DNA from: JBNKLG01 sp050292235
Lineage (GTDB): Bacteria > Pseudomonadota > Gammaproteobacteria > Chromatiales > Chromatiaceae
Direction: 5' to 3'
DNA: 44,274 bases
NCBI GenBank assembly: GCA_050292235.1
Contig: JBNKLG010000012.1
Coordinates: forward strand, 1 to 44,274
Part shown: positions 9,147 through 17,358 of the stretch, piece after piece
How the letters are laid out: the number at the start of each line of letters is the position of its first letter
How positions within the stretch are numbered: the first letter of the stretch is position 1
The notes under the pieces: model-generated
What the model saw: the letters and a program-made list of their open reading frames with translations, nothing else
Told to the model about the DNA's origin: nothing
The model's database searches: none
Program-made: the position numbers and the translations under genes

Positions 9147-10123
9147 AAATCCTCCAGTATTTCCAGGAGGCTTTCCAAAGATCGTTCATGACGCAGGATA
9201 CGCCCGACTGCCCTTTCCAGGCGGTCGATACCAAAAAGCTCACCCTGCATCCCCGGCACTTCAACAATGCCATCGGTAAAGACGTAGAGGGTATCGCCAG
9301 TCTGGCAGTCAAGAGTGACCGGTTCCTCCAACATCAGCGTCTCCACGATCCCCAAAGGCACCGACATACTGGGGACCCGATGATGTGGCCAGTTCTCTCT
9401 GAACAACAGAAGATCCGGCAGACCCGCATTCCAGATACGCAATAATCGTTGCCAGGGCTTATAGGCGATGAAGCAGGCCGCAAAAAAGAGTCGGGGGGGT
9501 AGTTTTTCCACCAGTTTGGTGTTGATCTCGTGCAGAATCTGCAAGGGGGGCATACCCTTACGGGTCATGCTATAAAAAATATCGGCCACCGTCGGGCTGG
9601 CGATGGCAGAGGGCAGACCATGACCGGTAAAATCGCCCAACAAAAAGTAGCGCTCACCATCAAAACAGCGGGCCGATAAGAGAAGGTCTCCTGCCGTGGT
9701 CTCCACCGAGGCGGTAAGAAAGCGAATATCCCGGTTATCAAAGGCCTCTGCCGAGCGGATCTTTGCCAGAATATCCTCGACGATGGCGCGTTCATTTTCC
9801 AGGATGGCCTGCTGTCGATTGGCCTTTTCCAGGGCATGCTGCAAACGCCGGTGCCGTCTGGATAACAGATAGCTCAACACCATCAGCACCGGTGTCAGCG
9901 CCAGGGAGAAAATGAGCAACCGGGCACGCAGGTTGGCCAGCATATCCTCCTGCAAACCGAGCAGGCCCTGATCGCCCAACAACTCCCGAAGGAAACCGCC
10001 CTCTTGCCAATAGAAAGCGGCCAGCAGAAGCCCCTCAAACAGCAGGACAAACGCCAGATTCCGCAGAAAGGAGACACCCGACAGCCTGGGCAGCGTTATC
10101 TCTCCACTGGCGTTTTTTGCCAT
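9089..10123 (-). CDS. membrane-anchored SpoIIE-family (PPM-type) serine phosphatase
   Basis: This is a PP2C-like phosphatase of the SpoIIE/RsbU type, which in known systems dephosphorylates anti-sigma antagonists. The 344-residue protein has two transmembrane segments (about 20-38 and 69-88), a short coiled-coil region (RRHRRLQHALEKANRQQ) and then the catalytic domain (about 150-342). Metal-binding signatures are FLLGDFTGHGLPSAIAS, YVFTDGIVEVPG, and PTDDITLLEVA. There is no receiver, HAMP or PAS domain. It lies 12 bases after acnB on the same strand and is probably co-transcribed. No STAS or RsbW-like partner is present in this window. Confidence 0.88.
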   Translation of the reverse strand: MAKNASGEITLPRLSGVSFLRNLAFVLLFEGLLLAAFYWQEGGFLRELLGDQGLLGLQEDMLANLRARLLIFSLALTPVLMVLSYLLSRRHRRLQHALEKANRQQAILENERAIVEDILAKIRSAEAFDNRDIRFLTASVETTAGDLLLSARCFDGERYFLLGDFTGHGLPSAIASPTVADIFYSMTRKGMPPLQILHEINTKLVEKLPPRLFFAACFIAYKPWQRLLRIWNAGLPDLLLFRENWPHHRVPSMSVPLGIVETLMLEEPVTLDCQTGDTLYVFTDGIVEVPGMQGELFGIDRLERAVGRILRHERSLESLLEILEDFQGSLRPTDDITLLEVAIK

Positions 10124-10135
10124 GCCTTAAAGCAC

Positions 10136-12670
10136 CTACCCCTCAGCCTGCTGATAAGCCGCAATCTGATGGAAATTCAGGTAACGATAGATCTCGTCGG
10201 CCACGGGGGCCAGCCCTTTAACCCGATCCTGATACGCCTCCGGCGTTGGCAGACGACCCATCAGAGCAGCCACCGCAGCCAACTCAGCCGAGGCCAGATA
10301 GACATTGGCATCCTTGCCCAGACGATTGGGGAAATTGCGGGTTGAGGTGGAGACGACGGTGGCATTGTCGGCCACCCGGGCCTGATTGCCCATACAGAGC
10401 GAGCAGCCCGGCATCTCGGTACGGGCACCGGCCCTGCCAAAGATGCTGTAGTAGCCCTCTTCGGTCAATTGATACTGATCCATCTGCGTTGGCGGGGCGA
10501 TCCATAAACGGGTTGGCACATTGGTGACCTGCTCCAGCACCTTGCCGGCAGCGCGATAGTGACCGATATTGGTCATGCAGGAGCCGATGAAAACCTCGTC
10601 GATTTCCGTGCCCTGCAACTGGGACAGCGGTTTGATGTCGTCCGGGTCGTTGGGACAGGCCAGCAGCGGCTCGGTGATCTCGGCCAGATCGATCTCGATG
10701 ATTTCGGCGTAGTCAGCATCGGCATCCGGCTCCAGCAGCTCAGGATTGGCCAGCCACGCTTCCATGGCCTGGATACGGCGCTCCAGGGTGCGGGCATCCT
10801 CATAGCCATTGGCAATCATCCAGCGCAACAGGGTCACGTTGGAGGTGAGGTATTCGATCAGCGGCTCCTTGCCCAGACGCACGGTACAGCCATTGGCGGA
10901 GCGTTCGGCAGAGGCATCGGAGAGCTCAAACGCCTGCTCCACCTTGAGCTGGGGCAGCCCTTCGATCTCCAGCACCCGGCCATTGAAGACGTTTTTCTTG
11001 CCCTTCTTCTCCACCGTCAGCAGGCCGCGCTGGATGGCCACATAGGGGATGGCGTTGACCAGATCGCGCAGGGTGATGCCGGGCTGCATCTCACCCTTGA
11101 AACGCACCAGCACCGACTCCGGCATATCCAGCGGCATGACGCCCAGGGCAGCGCCAAAGGCCACCAGACCGGAACCCGCCGGGAAGGAGATGCCCATGGG
11201 GAAACGGGTATGGGAGTCACCGCCGGTGCCCACCGTGTCCGGCAGCACCATGCGGTTGAGCCAGGAGTGGATGATGCCGTCACCGGGGCGCAGGGAGACC
11301 CCGCCCCGGGTGCTGATGAACTCGGGCAACTCGTGCTGGAGCTTGATATCCACCGGCTTGGGGTAGGCGGCGGTGTGGCAGAAGGACTGCATCACCAGAT
11401 CGGCGGAAAAACCCAGACAGGCCAGCTCTTTCAGCTCATCACGGGTCATGGCACCGGTAGTGTCCTGGCTGCCGACGGTGGTCATGCGCGGTTCGCAATA
11501 GGTACCGGGACGTACCCCGGTCATGCCACAGGCCTTACCGACGATCTTCTGCGCCAGGGTAAAGCCCTTGCCGTTATCGACAGGATCGATGGGACGACGG
11601 AAGATCTCTGACGGCCCCATGCCCAGCGCCTCACGCGCCCGCTCGGTCAGTCCGCGACCGATGATCAGGGGAATACGGCCACCGGCCTGTACCTCATCCG
11701 GCAGGGTCACCGGCTTGAGCGTGAACTCAGCCACCGTCTGACCCTCTTTTTCGATCCGGCCCTCATAGGGGTAGATGGTGATCACGTCGCCGGTCTCCAG
11801 CGCATCCACCGGGCACTCGATGGGCAGGGCACCGGAATCCTCTGCGGTGTTGAAAAAGATCGGGGCGATCTTGCTGCCCAGGATGACGCCACCCTGGCGC
11901 TTGTTGGGGACAAAGGGGATGTCCTGCCCCATGTGCCAGAGCACTGAGTTGATGGCTGATTTACGCGAGGAGCCGGTCCCCACCACATCACCCACATAGG
12001 CCAGAGGATGCCCCTTCTGCTTGAGCTCGGCAATCCGGCTCAAACCATCAGGCAGCTTGCTTACCAGCATGGCCTTGGCATGCAGGGGGATGTCCGGGCG
12101 GCTCCAGGCCTCGGTGGCGGGGGAGAGATCGTCGGTATTGGTCTCACCCGGCACCTTGAAGACGGTCAGGGTCAGGCTCTCTGGCAGCGCCTCACGCTGC
12201 TGGAACCAGCTCGCCTCGGCCCAATGTTGCAGCACCTGACCAGCGGCCTCATTACCGGCATCGGCCTTGGCTTTGACATCGTGAAAGGCGTCGTACACCA
12301 ACAGGTTTTTCGACAGGGCCTGCATGGCGACATCAGCCACGCTCGGATCATCCAACAGCTCGATCAGAGGGGCAATGTTATAGCCCCCCAACATGGTGCC
12401 CAGCAAAAAGACCGCCTGCTGACGATCGACCAAATGCGTCTCCACCGCGCCTTTGGCCACATCGGCCAGAAAAGCCGCCTTCACATAGGCCGCTGGATCT
12501 ACGCCGGGTGGCACCCGTTGTTCCAACAGATGGAGGAGCATCTCCTCTTCACCGGCGGGCGGCTGCTTGATGAGTTCGATCAGAGCGGCGGTCTGCTCCG
12601 CATCCAGCGGCAAGGGTGGGATGCCTTGTTCGGCACGGTCAGCAAGGTGTTGGCGATAGGCTTCGAGCAC
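10136..12670 (-). CDS. acnB: AcnB, bifunctional aconitate hydratase 2 / 2-methylisocitrate dehydratase
   Basis: AcnB isomerises citrate and isocitrate in the TCA cycle using a [4Fe-4S] cluster, and can act as an mRNA-binding regulator when the cluster is lost. The 844 residues are close to the usual ~850-865. The protein begins MLEAYRQHLADRAEQGIPP with the N-terminal HEAT-like domain, then a swivel domain (GDVVGTGSSRKSAINS) and the aconitase core with GGDSHTRFPMGISFP. Cluster cysteines are in VFIGSCMTNIGHY and PGCSLCMGNQ. The start is GTG with GAGAG upstream. It is the first gene of a likely two-gene unit with the phosphatase. Confidence 0.97.
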   Translation of the reverse strand: MLEAYRQHLADRAEQGIPPLPLDAEQTAALIELIKQPPAGEEEMLLHLLEQRVPPGVDPAAYVKAAFLADVAKGAVETHLVDRQQAVFLLGTMLGGYNIAPLIELLDDPSVADVAMQALSKNLLVYDAFHDVKAKADAGNEAAGQVLQHWAEASWFQQREALPESLTLTVFKVPGETNTDDLSPATEAWSRPDIPLHAKAMLVSKLPDGLSRIAELKQKGHPLAYVGDVVGTGSSRKSAINSVLWHMGQDIPFVPNKRQGGVILGSKIAPIFFNTAEDSGALPIECPVDALETGDVITIYPYEGRIEKEGQTVAEFTLKPVTLPDEVQAGGRIPLIIGRGLTERAREALGMGPSEIFRRPIDPVDNGKGFTLAQKIVGKACGMTGVRPGTYCEPRMTTVGSQDTTGAMTRDELKELACLGFSADLVMQSFCHTAAYPKPVDIKLQHELPEFISTRGGVSLRPGDGIIHSWLNRMVLPDTVGTGGDSHTRFPMGISFPAGSGLVAFGAALGVMPLDMPESVLVRFKGEMQPGITLRDLVNAIPYVAIQRGLLTVEKKGKKNVFNGRVLEIEGLPQLKVEQAFELSDASAERSANGCTVRLGKEPLIEYLTSNVTLLRWMIANGYEDARTLERRIQAMEAWLANPELLEPDADADYAEIIEIDLAEITEPLLACPNDPDDIKPLSQLQGTEIDEVFIGSCMTNIGHYRAAGKVLEQVTNVPTRLWIAPPTQMDQYQLTEEGYYSIFGRAGARTEMPGCSLCMGNQARVADNATVVSTSTRNFPNRLGKDANVYLASAELAAVAALMGRLPTPEAYQDRVKGLAPVADEIYRYLNFHQIAAYQQAEG

Positions 12671-12750
12671 GGCGGTCTCTCTTAATAATTTAGGACGAAA
12701 AAAGAGGTTATTTTACGGGCCACCGGGCCTGGCGTCGAACGGCGCCGATA

Positions 12751-13590
12751 TCAGACGGTTTGGGTCCCCTGGATCAAATGGCGCAGCAACTCTTCGTCAT
12801 CCCGACCGCCGCGATAAATGGCGAAGACCGAGCGACTGATCACCGGGGCGTCTGCCACCTGAAATAATTTTCCCTGCTTCACATCACCGACCACCGACTG
12901 CAAGGCCAGATAGGCCGCCCCACCCTGTTTCACCAGAAGATCACGTGCCATGGCGCCGGAATTGACCCGCACCTGTGGTGACGGGCGATCCCCATAAAGC
13001 GTGGCGTGGCGCAAACCGAAGCTGATACCCCAATCCACCAGCACATAGCCATTGGCAAAGGCCGACGCCATATCCTGCCCAGGCTCACTGCTCACCAAAG
13101 CCAAGCTGATATCAAAGGCCTTGAAAATCTCCACACCAGGCACGGGAGGTGGCTCAAACAAAAAAGCGACATCCAGGTTTCCCGCTGCCACCCGTTCCGC
13201 CAGTGTAGCCAGAGATTGCATGTCCAATTGCAGGGCCAGACCCAACTCACGCTGACGAATTGCCGCCGCCCACTCCTGAATGGCAATCTGCCAGAGATCG
13301 AAGGAGCAACCCACCGCGACGGAAATCACCTCCGGCTTCAGCAGCAACTCCTGACGGGCACGCTCCCAGCCCCGGACCAGCGTATCGGCATGGCTCAACA
13401 AACGCTGGCCCGAAAGGGTCAGCTGAATGTCATTGCGCTTTCGGCTGAAGAGCTCCAGCCCCAGATTCGATTCCAACAATTTAATGCGGGCACTGACCGT
13501 CGATTGGGTAATACAGAGCTTCTCTGCAGCACGACCGAAATGCCGCAGTTCGGCCACCTCCAGAAAGGTTCTGAGCAGGCTGATATCCAT
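12751..13590 (-). CDS. LysR-type transcriptional regulator, HdfR-like
   Basis: This 279-residue LysR-family regulator has an N-terminal winged helix-turn-helix: LLRTFLEVAELRHFGRAAEK followed by LCITQSTVSARIKLLE, then a LysR substrate-binding domain (about 90-279). The DNA-binding half resembles E. coli HdfR, a regulator of flagellar and other genes. The effector is unknown. It is divergent from the small secreted protein gene at 13732 (141 bases between), and LysR proteins often regulate the divergent neighbour. It sits 80 bases upstream of acnB's start, in the same direction. Confidence 0.88.
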   Translation of the reverse strand: MDISLLRTFLEVAELRHFGRAAEKLCITQSTVSARIKLLESNLGLELFSRKRNDIQLTLSGQRLLSHADTLVRGWERARQELLLKPEVISVAVGCSFDLWQIAIQEWAAAIRQRELGLALQLDMQSLATLAERVAAGNLDVAFLFEPPPVPGVEIFKAFDISLALVSSEPGQDMASAFANGYVLVDWGISFGLRHATLYGDRPSPQVRVNSGAMARDLLVKQGGAAYLALQSVVGDVKQGKLFQVADAPVISRSVFAIYRGGRDDEELLRHLIQGTQTV

Positions 13591-13731
13591 CTGTCAATAA
13601 TCGAAAAAAGCAATGGTGACCATCACGAGATTTTGTTGGCCAAGTTTATACCCGTGGATCATTATCGCGCCACACAACGTGCCGTAACACGATTGTTAAT
13701 TTGGATATTCCCTCATTCGTGGAGAAATGAA

Positions 13732-13941
13732 ATGAAGAAAATCGTTACCGCTTTGCTTTTCGTGTTCTTGGCAGCCCCCGTTACCAGCTTTGCTGAAGAA
13801 GATCTGAGAGCGCAGTGCGAGCAATACGCTACCGAAGACAATGTTTCTGCTGAAGACAGAGAGATGTATATCAAGGAGTGTATGGGCGAACCCAAATCCG
13901 AAGGCAGTGACGAAGGTGCCGACCAAAAGCCTTCCGAATAA
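13732..13941 (+). CDS. small secreted protein, unknown
   Basis: This 69-residue protein has a clear signal peptide (MKKIVTALLFVFLAAPVTSFA, cleavage expected after SFA). The mature peptide is about 48 residues, strongly acidic, with two cysteines (LRAQCEQYA and YIKECMGEP) and a low-complexity Ser/Glu/Asp tail. The ATG follows a GGAG at 13721-13724 at good spacing. Spacing of the two cysteines around a short helix (CEQYA...SAEDREMYIKEC) recalls small periplasmic proteins with one disulfide. A strong terminator follows 22 bases downstream, so it is a monocistronic gene. No function can be assigned. Confidence 0.8.
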   Translation: MKKIVTALLFVFLAAPVTSFAEEDLRAQCEQYATEDNVSAEDREMYIKECMGEPKSEGSDEGADQKPSE

Positions 13942-13963
13942 GGACTGATCTTAAGCCACGATG

Positions 13964-13990
13964 AAAAGCCTAGCTCCGCTAGGCTTTTTT
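13964..13990 (+). terminator. intrinsic terminator, bidirectional
   Basis: A perfect stem AAAAGCCTAGC / GCTAGGCTTTT with a TCC loop is followed by a run of six T. It ends the small secreted protein gene. Because the left arm starts with four A, it can also stop leftward transcripts coming from the EamA gene. Confidence 0.92.
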
Positions 13991-14026
13991 ATGGGGCCGG
14001 ATTGCATGATCGGCGACCGCTCCTGA

Positions 14027-14896
14027 TCAATCAATCCCGGCAGGCCTCTCCTTTGCCCTCAGGGTCAGGACACCCGCCACTGCCACCAAAACCGCACCCA
14101 GCCAGAATCCGTGGCTGGGAATCTCTTGCCAAAAGAGGTAACCGTAGAAACTGCCGAATATCACTGAGAAATAGGTAAAAGGACTGACCTGACCCGATGG
14201 GGCAATGGCATAGCCCCGGGTCAGCAACATCTGCCCTAATGTGCCAAAGAGGCCGATCGCTAACAGCCAAAAGCTCTGCTGAAGACTTGGCGTCTGCCAG
14301 GCCCACGCCAAAGGAAAACCGGATACCACCAGGCCGATCAAAGCGAAATAGAACACCACTCGCAAATTGGGCTCTGTGTGCCCGAGCCGCCGTACCGTGC
14401 TTTTGGCCAAAGCTGCCAGGCCTCCGCCCGCCAAACCGGCCAAAGCCACTGGATCCCAACCACTGGCAGGATCCAACACCAGAATGACACCCCCAAAACC
14501 CAGCGCCACCGCAACCAGGGTCTGGGCCCGCAGCTCTTCACCCAGCCAGGCCATGGCAATCAGCGGCATAAACAGGGGCGAGGTCATTTTCAGCAGCATG
14601 CCGTTGGCCAGGGCCAGATGAGAGAGGGCATAAAAAAAGCAATACATGGCCAGAATTCCGGCCAGACCACGCAACAGATGCAGATGAAACACCTTTGTCT
14701 GCAACAGACGGGCTGGACTTCTCAGCACCAGAGGCAGGAGAAACACCAAACCAATGAGATTGCGCATGAACACAGTCATTTCATTGGACATGCCCAATAG
14801 CGAGACCTCTTTAACCGCTGCCCCCATCGTCGCAAAGAAAAGCTCTGAGGCCACAATCAACAACCCACCCAGCAGCAGGTTTTGGCGGTAGATCAT
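14027..14896 (-). CDS. EamA/DMT-family transporter
   Basis: This inner-membrane drug/metabolite transporter has 289 residues and about ten hydrophobic helices in two EamA repeats. Examples are LLGGLLIVASELFFATMGAA in the first repeat and the second-half FTYFSVIFGSFYGYLFWQE. The substrate (metabolite exporter, nucleobase or amino acid) cannot be told. The ATG at 14896 has AGGAG 9 bases upstream, which decides against a TTG three codons earlier. Downstream it shares the bidirectional terminator; upstream lies the tRNA-Arg trailer, which runs in the same direction. Confidence 0.85.
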   Translation of the reverse strand: MIYRQNLLLGGLLIVASELFFATMGAAVKEVSLLGMSNEMTVFMRNLIGLVFLLPLVLRSPARLLQTKVFHLHLLRGLAGILAMYCFFYALSHLALANGMLLKMTSPLFMPLIAMAWLGEELRAQTLVAVALGFGGVILVLDPASGWDPVALAGLAGGGLAALAKSTVRRLGHTEPNLRVVFYFALIGLVVSGFPLAWAWQTPSLQQSFWLLAIGLFGTLGQMLLTRGYAIAPSGQVSPFTYFSVIFGSFYGYLFWQEIPSHGFWLGAVLVAVAGVLTLRAKERPAGID

Positions 14897-14943
14897 GAAC
14901 AACAACTCCTCGACTCAGCAGCCCTTGTACCCGAAAACGAAAA

Positions 14944-14964
14944 AAACCCGCAGCCAGCGGGTTT
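14944..14964 (-). terminator. second intrinsic terminator downstream of tRNA-Arg
   Basis: The stem AAACCCGC / GCGGGTTT with a 5-base loop is followed, reading leftwards, by a run of T interrupted by CG. It lies about 180 bases beyond the tRNA 3' end and just before the EamA gene, so it would end transcripts that pass the first hairpin. Confidence 0.75.
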
Positions 14965-15011
14965 CTTTTGGGAAAGCGCACCCGGAAGGATTACTCCGGG
15001 CTTCCTGCCCT

Positions 15012-15064
15012 CCGCCCCTTCGGGGTCGCGCTGCGCGCGTTCAAATTTGTTCCTGACAAATTTG
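15012..15064. other. hairpin-rich segment in the tRNA-Arg trailer
   Basis: Two or three short hairpins lie in a row: CCCC-TTC-GGGG with a C/G-rich extension, GCGCGCTGCGCGC-like alternating bases, and the perfect pair CAAATTTGT (15042-15050) / ACAAATTTG (15056-15064) with a TCCTG loop. No convincing reading frame is present; translations through this stretch that run into the tRNA are artefacts. Confidence 0.55.
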
Positions 15065-15105
15065 TCGAACCGGAGGTTCTCATCAAGTCCTCCAGACCCG
15101 CCAAA

Positions 15106-15138
15106 CATAAAAAAAGCCCCACATAGGGACTTTTTTTA
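15106..15138 (-). terminator. intrinsic terminator at the tRNA-Arg 3' end
   Basis: Read leftwards, the stem GTCCC / GGGGC (one T-G pair) is flanked by A7 and T7 that extend the stem. The symmetry continues outwards as CCAAACAT / ATGTTTGG, so the outermost bases include the tRNA CCA end. It should end the tRNA transcript directly. Confidence 0.85.
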
Positions 15139-15142
15139 TGTT

Positions 15143-15219
15143 TGGCGCGCCCTGAAGGATTCGAACCTCCGACCCTCTGGTTCGTAGCCAGATACTCTAT
15201 CCAACTGAGCTACGGGCGC
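15143..15219 (-). tRNA. tRNA-Arg (anticodon ACG)
   Basis: A 77-base cloverleaf with encoded CCA. The acceptor strand GCGCCCG is followed by TA, then a D arm GCTC...GAGT, the anticodon stem TCTGG/CCAGA with loop CTACGAA (anticodon ACG, read as ICG after deamination), a five-base variable region and the T arm GGAGG-TTCGAAT-CCTTC. It closely resembles E. coli tRNA-Arg(ACG). The 3' acceptor strand reads AGGGCGC, so base pair 7:66 is G-A rather than G-C; all other acceptor pairs form. Confidence 0.97.
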
Positions 15220-15299
15220 AAATTTTGGAAGCGCAGGATTATCCTGCCTTGGAGAAGACTTGTCAATCAGAAACGCACCGGAGAGCCGGTGCCTGAGGC

Positions 15300-15515
15300 C
15301 TAGCCTTCGCTTCGGACGACGTCGTATTCACTGGGGAGAGCGCAATCCGAAGGCATCACTCTGAGACCGCGACGGGGGAAACGGCGGTCGTGATGATTCC
15401 GGAAACTCACCAGCAAGGGGCAGTCAGCGGGAACATGGGCTGACTCACAGGCCACGCCAGAGATAATGGCATTGGCACAAGTGGCACAGCGGGCGAATTG
15501 CAACTGGGCGCTCAT
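15300..15515 (-). CDS. small cysteine-containing protein, unknown
   Basis: This 71-residue protein starts at ATG 15515, which has AGGA six bases upstream. The N-terminal half has four cysteines (FARCATCANAIISGVACE and later DCPLLVSFRNH), the first two as CxxC, followed by arginine-rich residues (HHDRRFPRRGLR). The pattern suggests a small metal-binding protein, perhaps zinc or iron-sulfur, but I do not recognise the family. It is monocistronic, 80 bases beyond the tRNA-Arg gene, and divergent from agmatine deiminase across an AT-rich gap. Confidence 0.55.
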   Translation of the reverse strand: MSAQLQFARCATCANAIISGVACESAHVPADCPLLVSFRNHHDRRFPRRGLRVMPSDCALPSEYDVVRSEG

Positions 15516-15881
15516 GGTTGATCCTGTATCAGAAAAGCTACTTTCCATAATCGGTGAGAAAGTATAAATATTTCCAGATAATTAAACAAGTATTTTTTCT
15601 TAATTTTCATCACGATTAAAGCGATATTCTAAGAAAAATCCTCAACACTATAAAAATCAGTTCATAACCTAAAAGTAGGCAGGATGATGCAAGATTACAA
15701 CACTAATTTTCATATCACCTTACCTTTACTGGCGCAACATAAAATCACATTATCACAACGCATTGATTAATAATGCATTTCATAAAAAACCAGCCCCATC
15801 ACTCACCTTTCCATTGTAAAATTCGCCCATTTCGACCCACAGCGGCAAAACAAGGCCCAATTCAGAGCAGCATCCCAGTCC
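15516..15881. other. AT-rich intergenic region
   Basis: These 366 bases have no convincing gene. They are much more AT-rich than the surrounding DNA and must hold the promoters of the small cysteine protein (leftward) and agmatine deiminase (rightward). A short inverted repeat GCATTGATTAATAATGC lies at about 15760-15776, a possible regulator site. No strong consensus -35/-10 pair stands out. Confidence 0.6.
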
Positions 15882-17000
15882 ATGACACATGTAAAAGATG
15901 ACTCCACCCAAAATGAAAAGTTCCTGGCAGCATCGTCTTTCTGCTTCCCGGCAGAATGGGCACCCCAATCGGCAGTTATGCTCACCTGGCCCCATGATAA
16001 AAGTGATTGGGCTCCCCACCTGAACAGCGTAGAGCCGGTTTTTGTAGAGATCGCCCGTCACATCAGCCAGCGCCAGGGGCTTCTGATCGTAGCCAGAGAT
16101 GAAACCCACAAAGACCACATCCGCCACTGCCTCAGTCAGGCCGGTATCGATGCCGACACCTGTCAGCTGTACCAGATCCCTTCCAATGACACCTGGGCCC
16201 GGGACCACGGTCCTATTGGGGTCTACACCGAAGGAAAGCTGCACCTGCTGAATTTCATCTTCAACGCCTGGGGCGGTAAGTTTCCCGCGCACAAAGACGA
16301 CGCCATCAGTCGCCAGTTGCAACAGCAAGGGGCTTTTGGCGATACACCTTTACTCTCTCAAGATCTGGTTTTGGAGGGCGGAGCGCTGGAAACCGACGGC
16401 CAGGGCACCCTGCTGGCGGTGCGACGGTCACTGATCGACCCGGCGCGAAATCCCTGTCTCAGCCAGGCCCAGATTGAGTCCAGCCTGAACCGTATCCTGG
16501 GCATTCGGCGTTTTCTTTGGCTGGATCGGGGTGGACTGGCGGGCGATGACACCGATGGCCACATCGATACCCTGGCCCGGTTCAGCAGTAAGAACCAGAT
16601 TCTCTACCAGGGTTGCGACAACCCCGATGACCCCAACCATGGGGAGCTTCAGGCCATGGCCGAAGAACTGCGCCGCCTCAAAACCGACAGCGGCGGGCCC
16701 TACCGGCTCAGCGCCCTGCCCTCCCCCCATCCCATCTATGATGAAAAGGGTCAGCAACTACCGGCCAGCTACGCCAACTTCCTCATCATTAACGGTGCGG
16801 TATTGGTGCCAACCTATGGCGATCAGGCAGATAAGATCGCTCTGGCCACCATTGGCCAGGCCTTTCCCGAGCGGGAGATCATCGGCATCAACTGCCTGCC
16901 CATCATCCGTCAATACGGCAGCCTGCATTGTCTGACCATGCAGATTCCGGCGGTTCTCGATGTAGATGCCGACAACCGACTCAACTTCATTGATGACTGA
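15882..17000 (+). CDS. aguA: agmatine deiminase (AguA-type, PPAD family)
   Basis: This enzyme hydrolyses agmatine to N-carbamoylputrescine and ammonia. The 372-residue protein has the guanidino-modifying fold. FPAEWAPQSAVMLTWPH is the family start; NDTWARDHGPIGV (102-114), LEGGALE, and DDTDGHIDTLARF (His227) supply substrate and catalytic residues, and YGSLHCLTMQIP carries the nucleophilic Cys350. The upstream ribosome site is weak. The partner N-carbamoylputrescine amidase is 5.4 kb downstream in the same direction but not in the same operon. No arginine decarboxylase is in the window. Confidence 0.94.
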   Translation: MTHVKDDSTQNEKFLAASSFCFPAEWAPQSAVMLTWPHDKSDWAPHLNSVEPVFVEIARHISQRQGLLIVARDETHKDHIRHCLSQAGIDADTCQLYQIPSNDTWARDHGPIGVYTEGKLHLLNFIFNAWGGKFPAHKDDAISRQLQQQGAFGDTPLLSQDLVLEGGALETDGQGTLLAVRRSLIDPARNPCLSQAQIESSLNRILGIRRFLWLDRGGLAGDDTDGHIDTLARFSSKNQILYQGCDNPDDPNHGELQAMAEELRRLKTDSGGPYRLSALPSPHPIYDEKGQQLPASYANFLIINGAVLVPTYGDQADKIALATIGQAFPEREIIGINCLPIIRQYGSLHCLTMQIPAVLDVDADNRLNFIDD

Positions 17001-17358
17001 AAAGCGCTTCTACGGTTGCGCCCTGTTGCATCGCTGTGCGCTTCTCCCGTAAAGGCTTCAAGGTAGTCGTTCTTTATGCCGTGTATCTCCGGCCTTGAGC
17101 CCGCTCTGGTCGGCGACGGCCTGGCTGCCCTGAAGCCGGATGTTTTGGGCGCTGAGAGCGGTGGTCTGCTGCGCCGTGGCATTCAGGGCACCCACCTCAA
17201 AGGCGCTGGTGTCACACCTAAATCTGCGCTGGCATCTTCAATATAAGCAGGATAGAATCGCCGCCTGCCTGGGTTTCATCCGGGCAATTTGTGAATTGCC
17301 CATGGTATTTCCATAGGACAAGATCGCATTTTCGACCAACAACCAAAGAGGTATCTCG
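17001..17358. other. intergenic region with possible gene remnant
   Basis: No confident gene is seen in these 358 bases. The segment 17076-17246 has codon-like composition: rightwards it gives a 56-residue frame starting MPCISGLEPALVGDG without a good ribosome site, and leftwards a frame from about 17235 to 17065 containing LNATAQQTTALSAQNIRLQG. Only one, or neither, can be real. It may be a decayed fragment of a longer gene. The last 110 bases lead into the small Lys/Pro/Glu-rich protein and should hold its promoter. Confidence 0.4.

Noticed and set aside
10559..11611. Rightward open frame of 350 codons within acnB
   Set aside because: It is the antisense shadow of acnB, rich in Gly/His/Gln, which GC-rich antisense frames often show.
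14882..15187. Frame ending in LKDSNLRPSGS across the tRNA-Arg gene
   Set aside because: This is the well-known false protein made by translating antisense to a tRNA; the region is tRNA plus hairpins.
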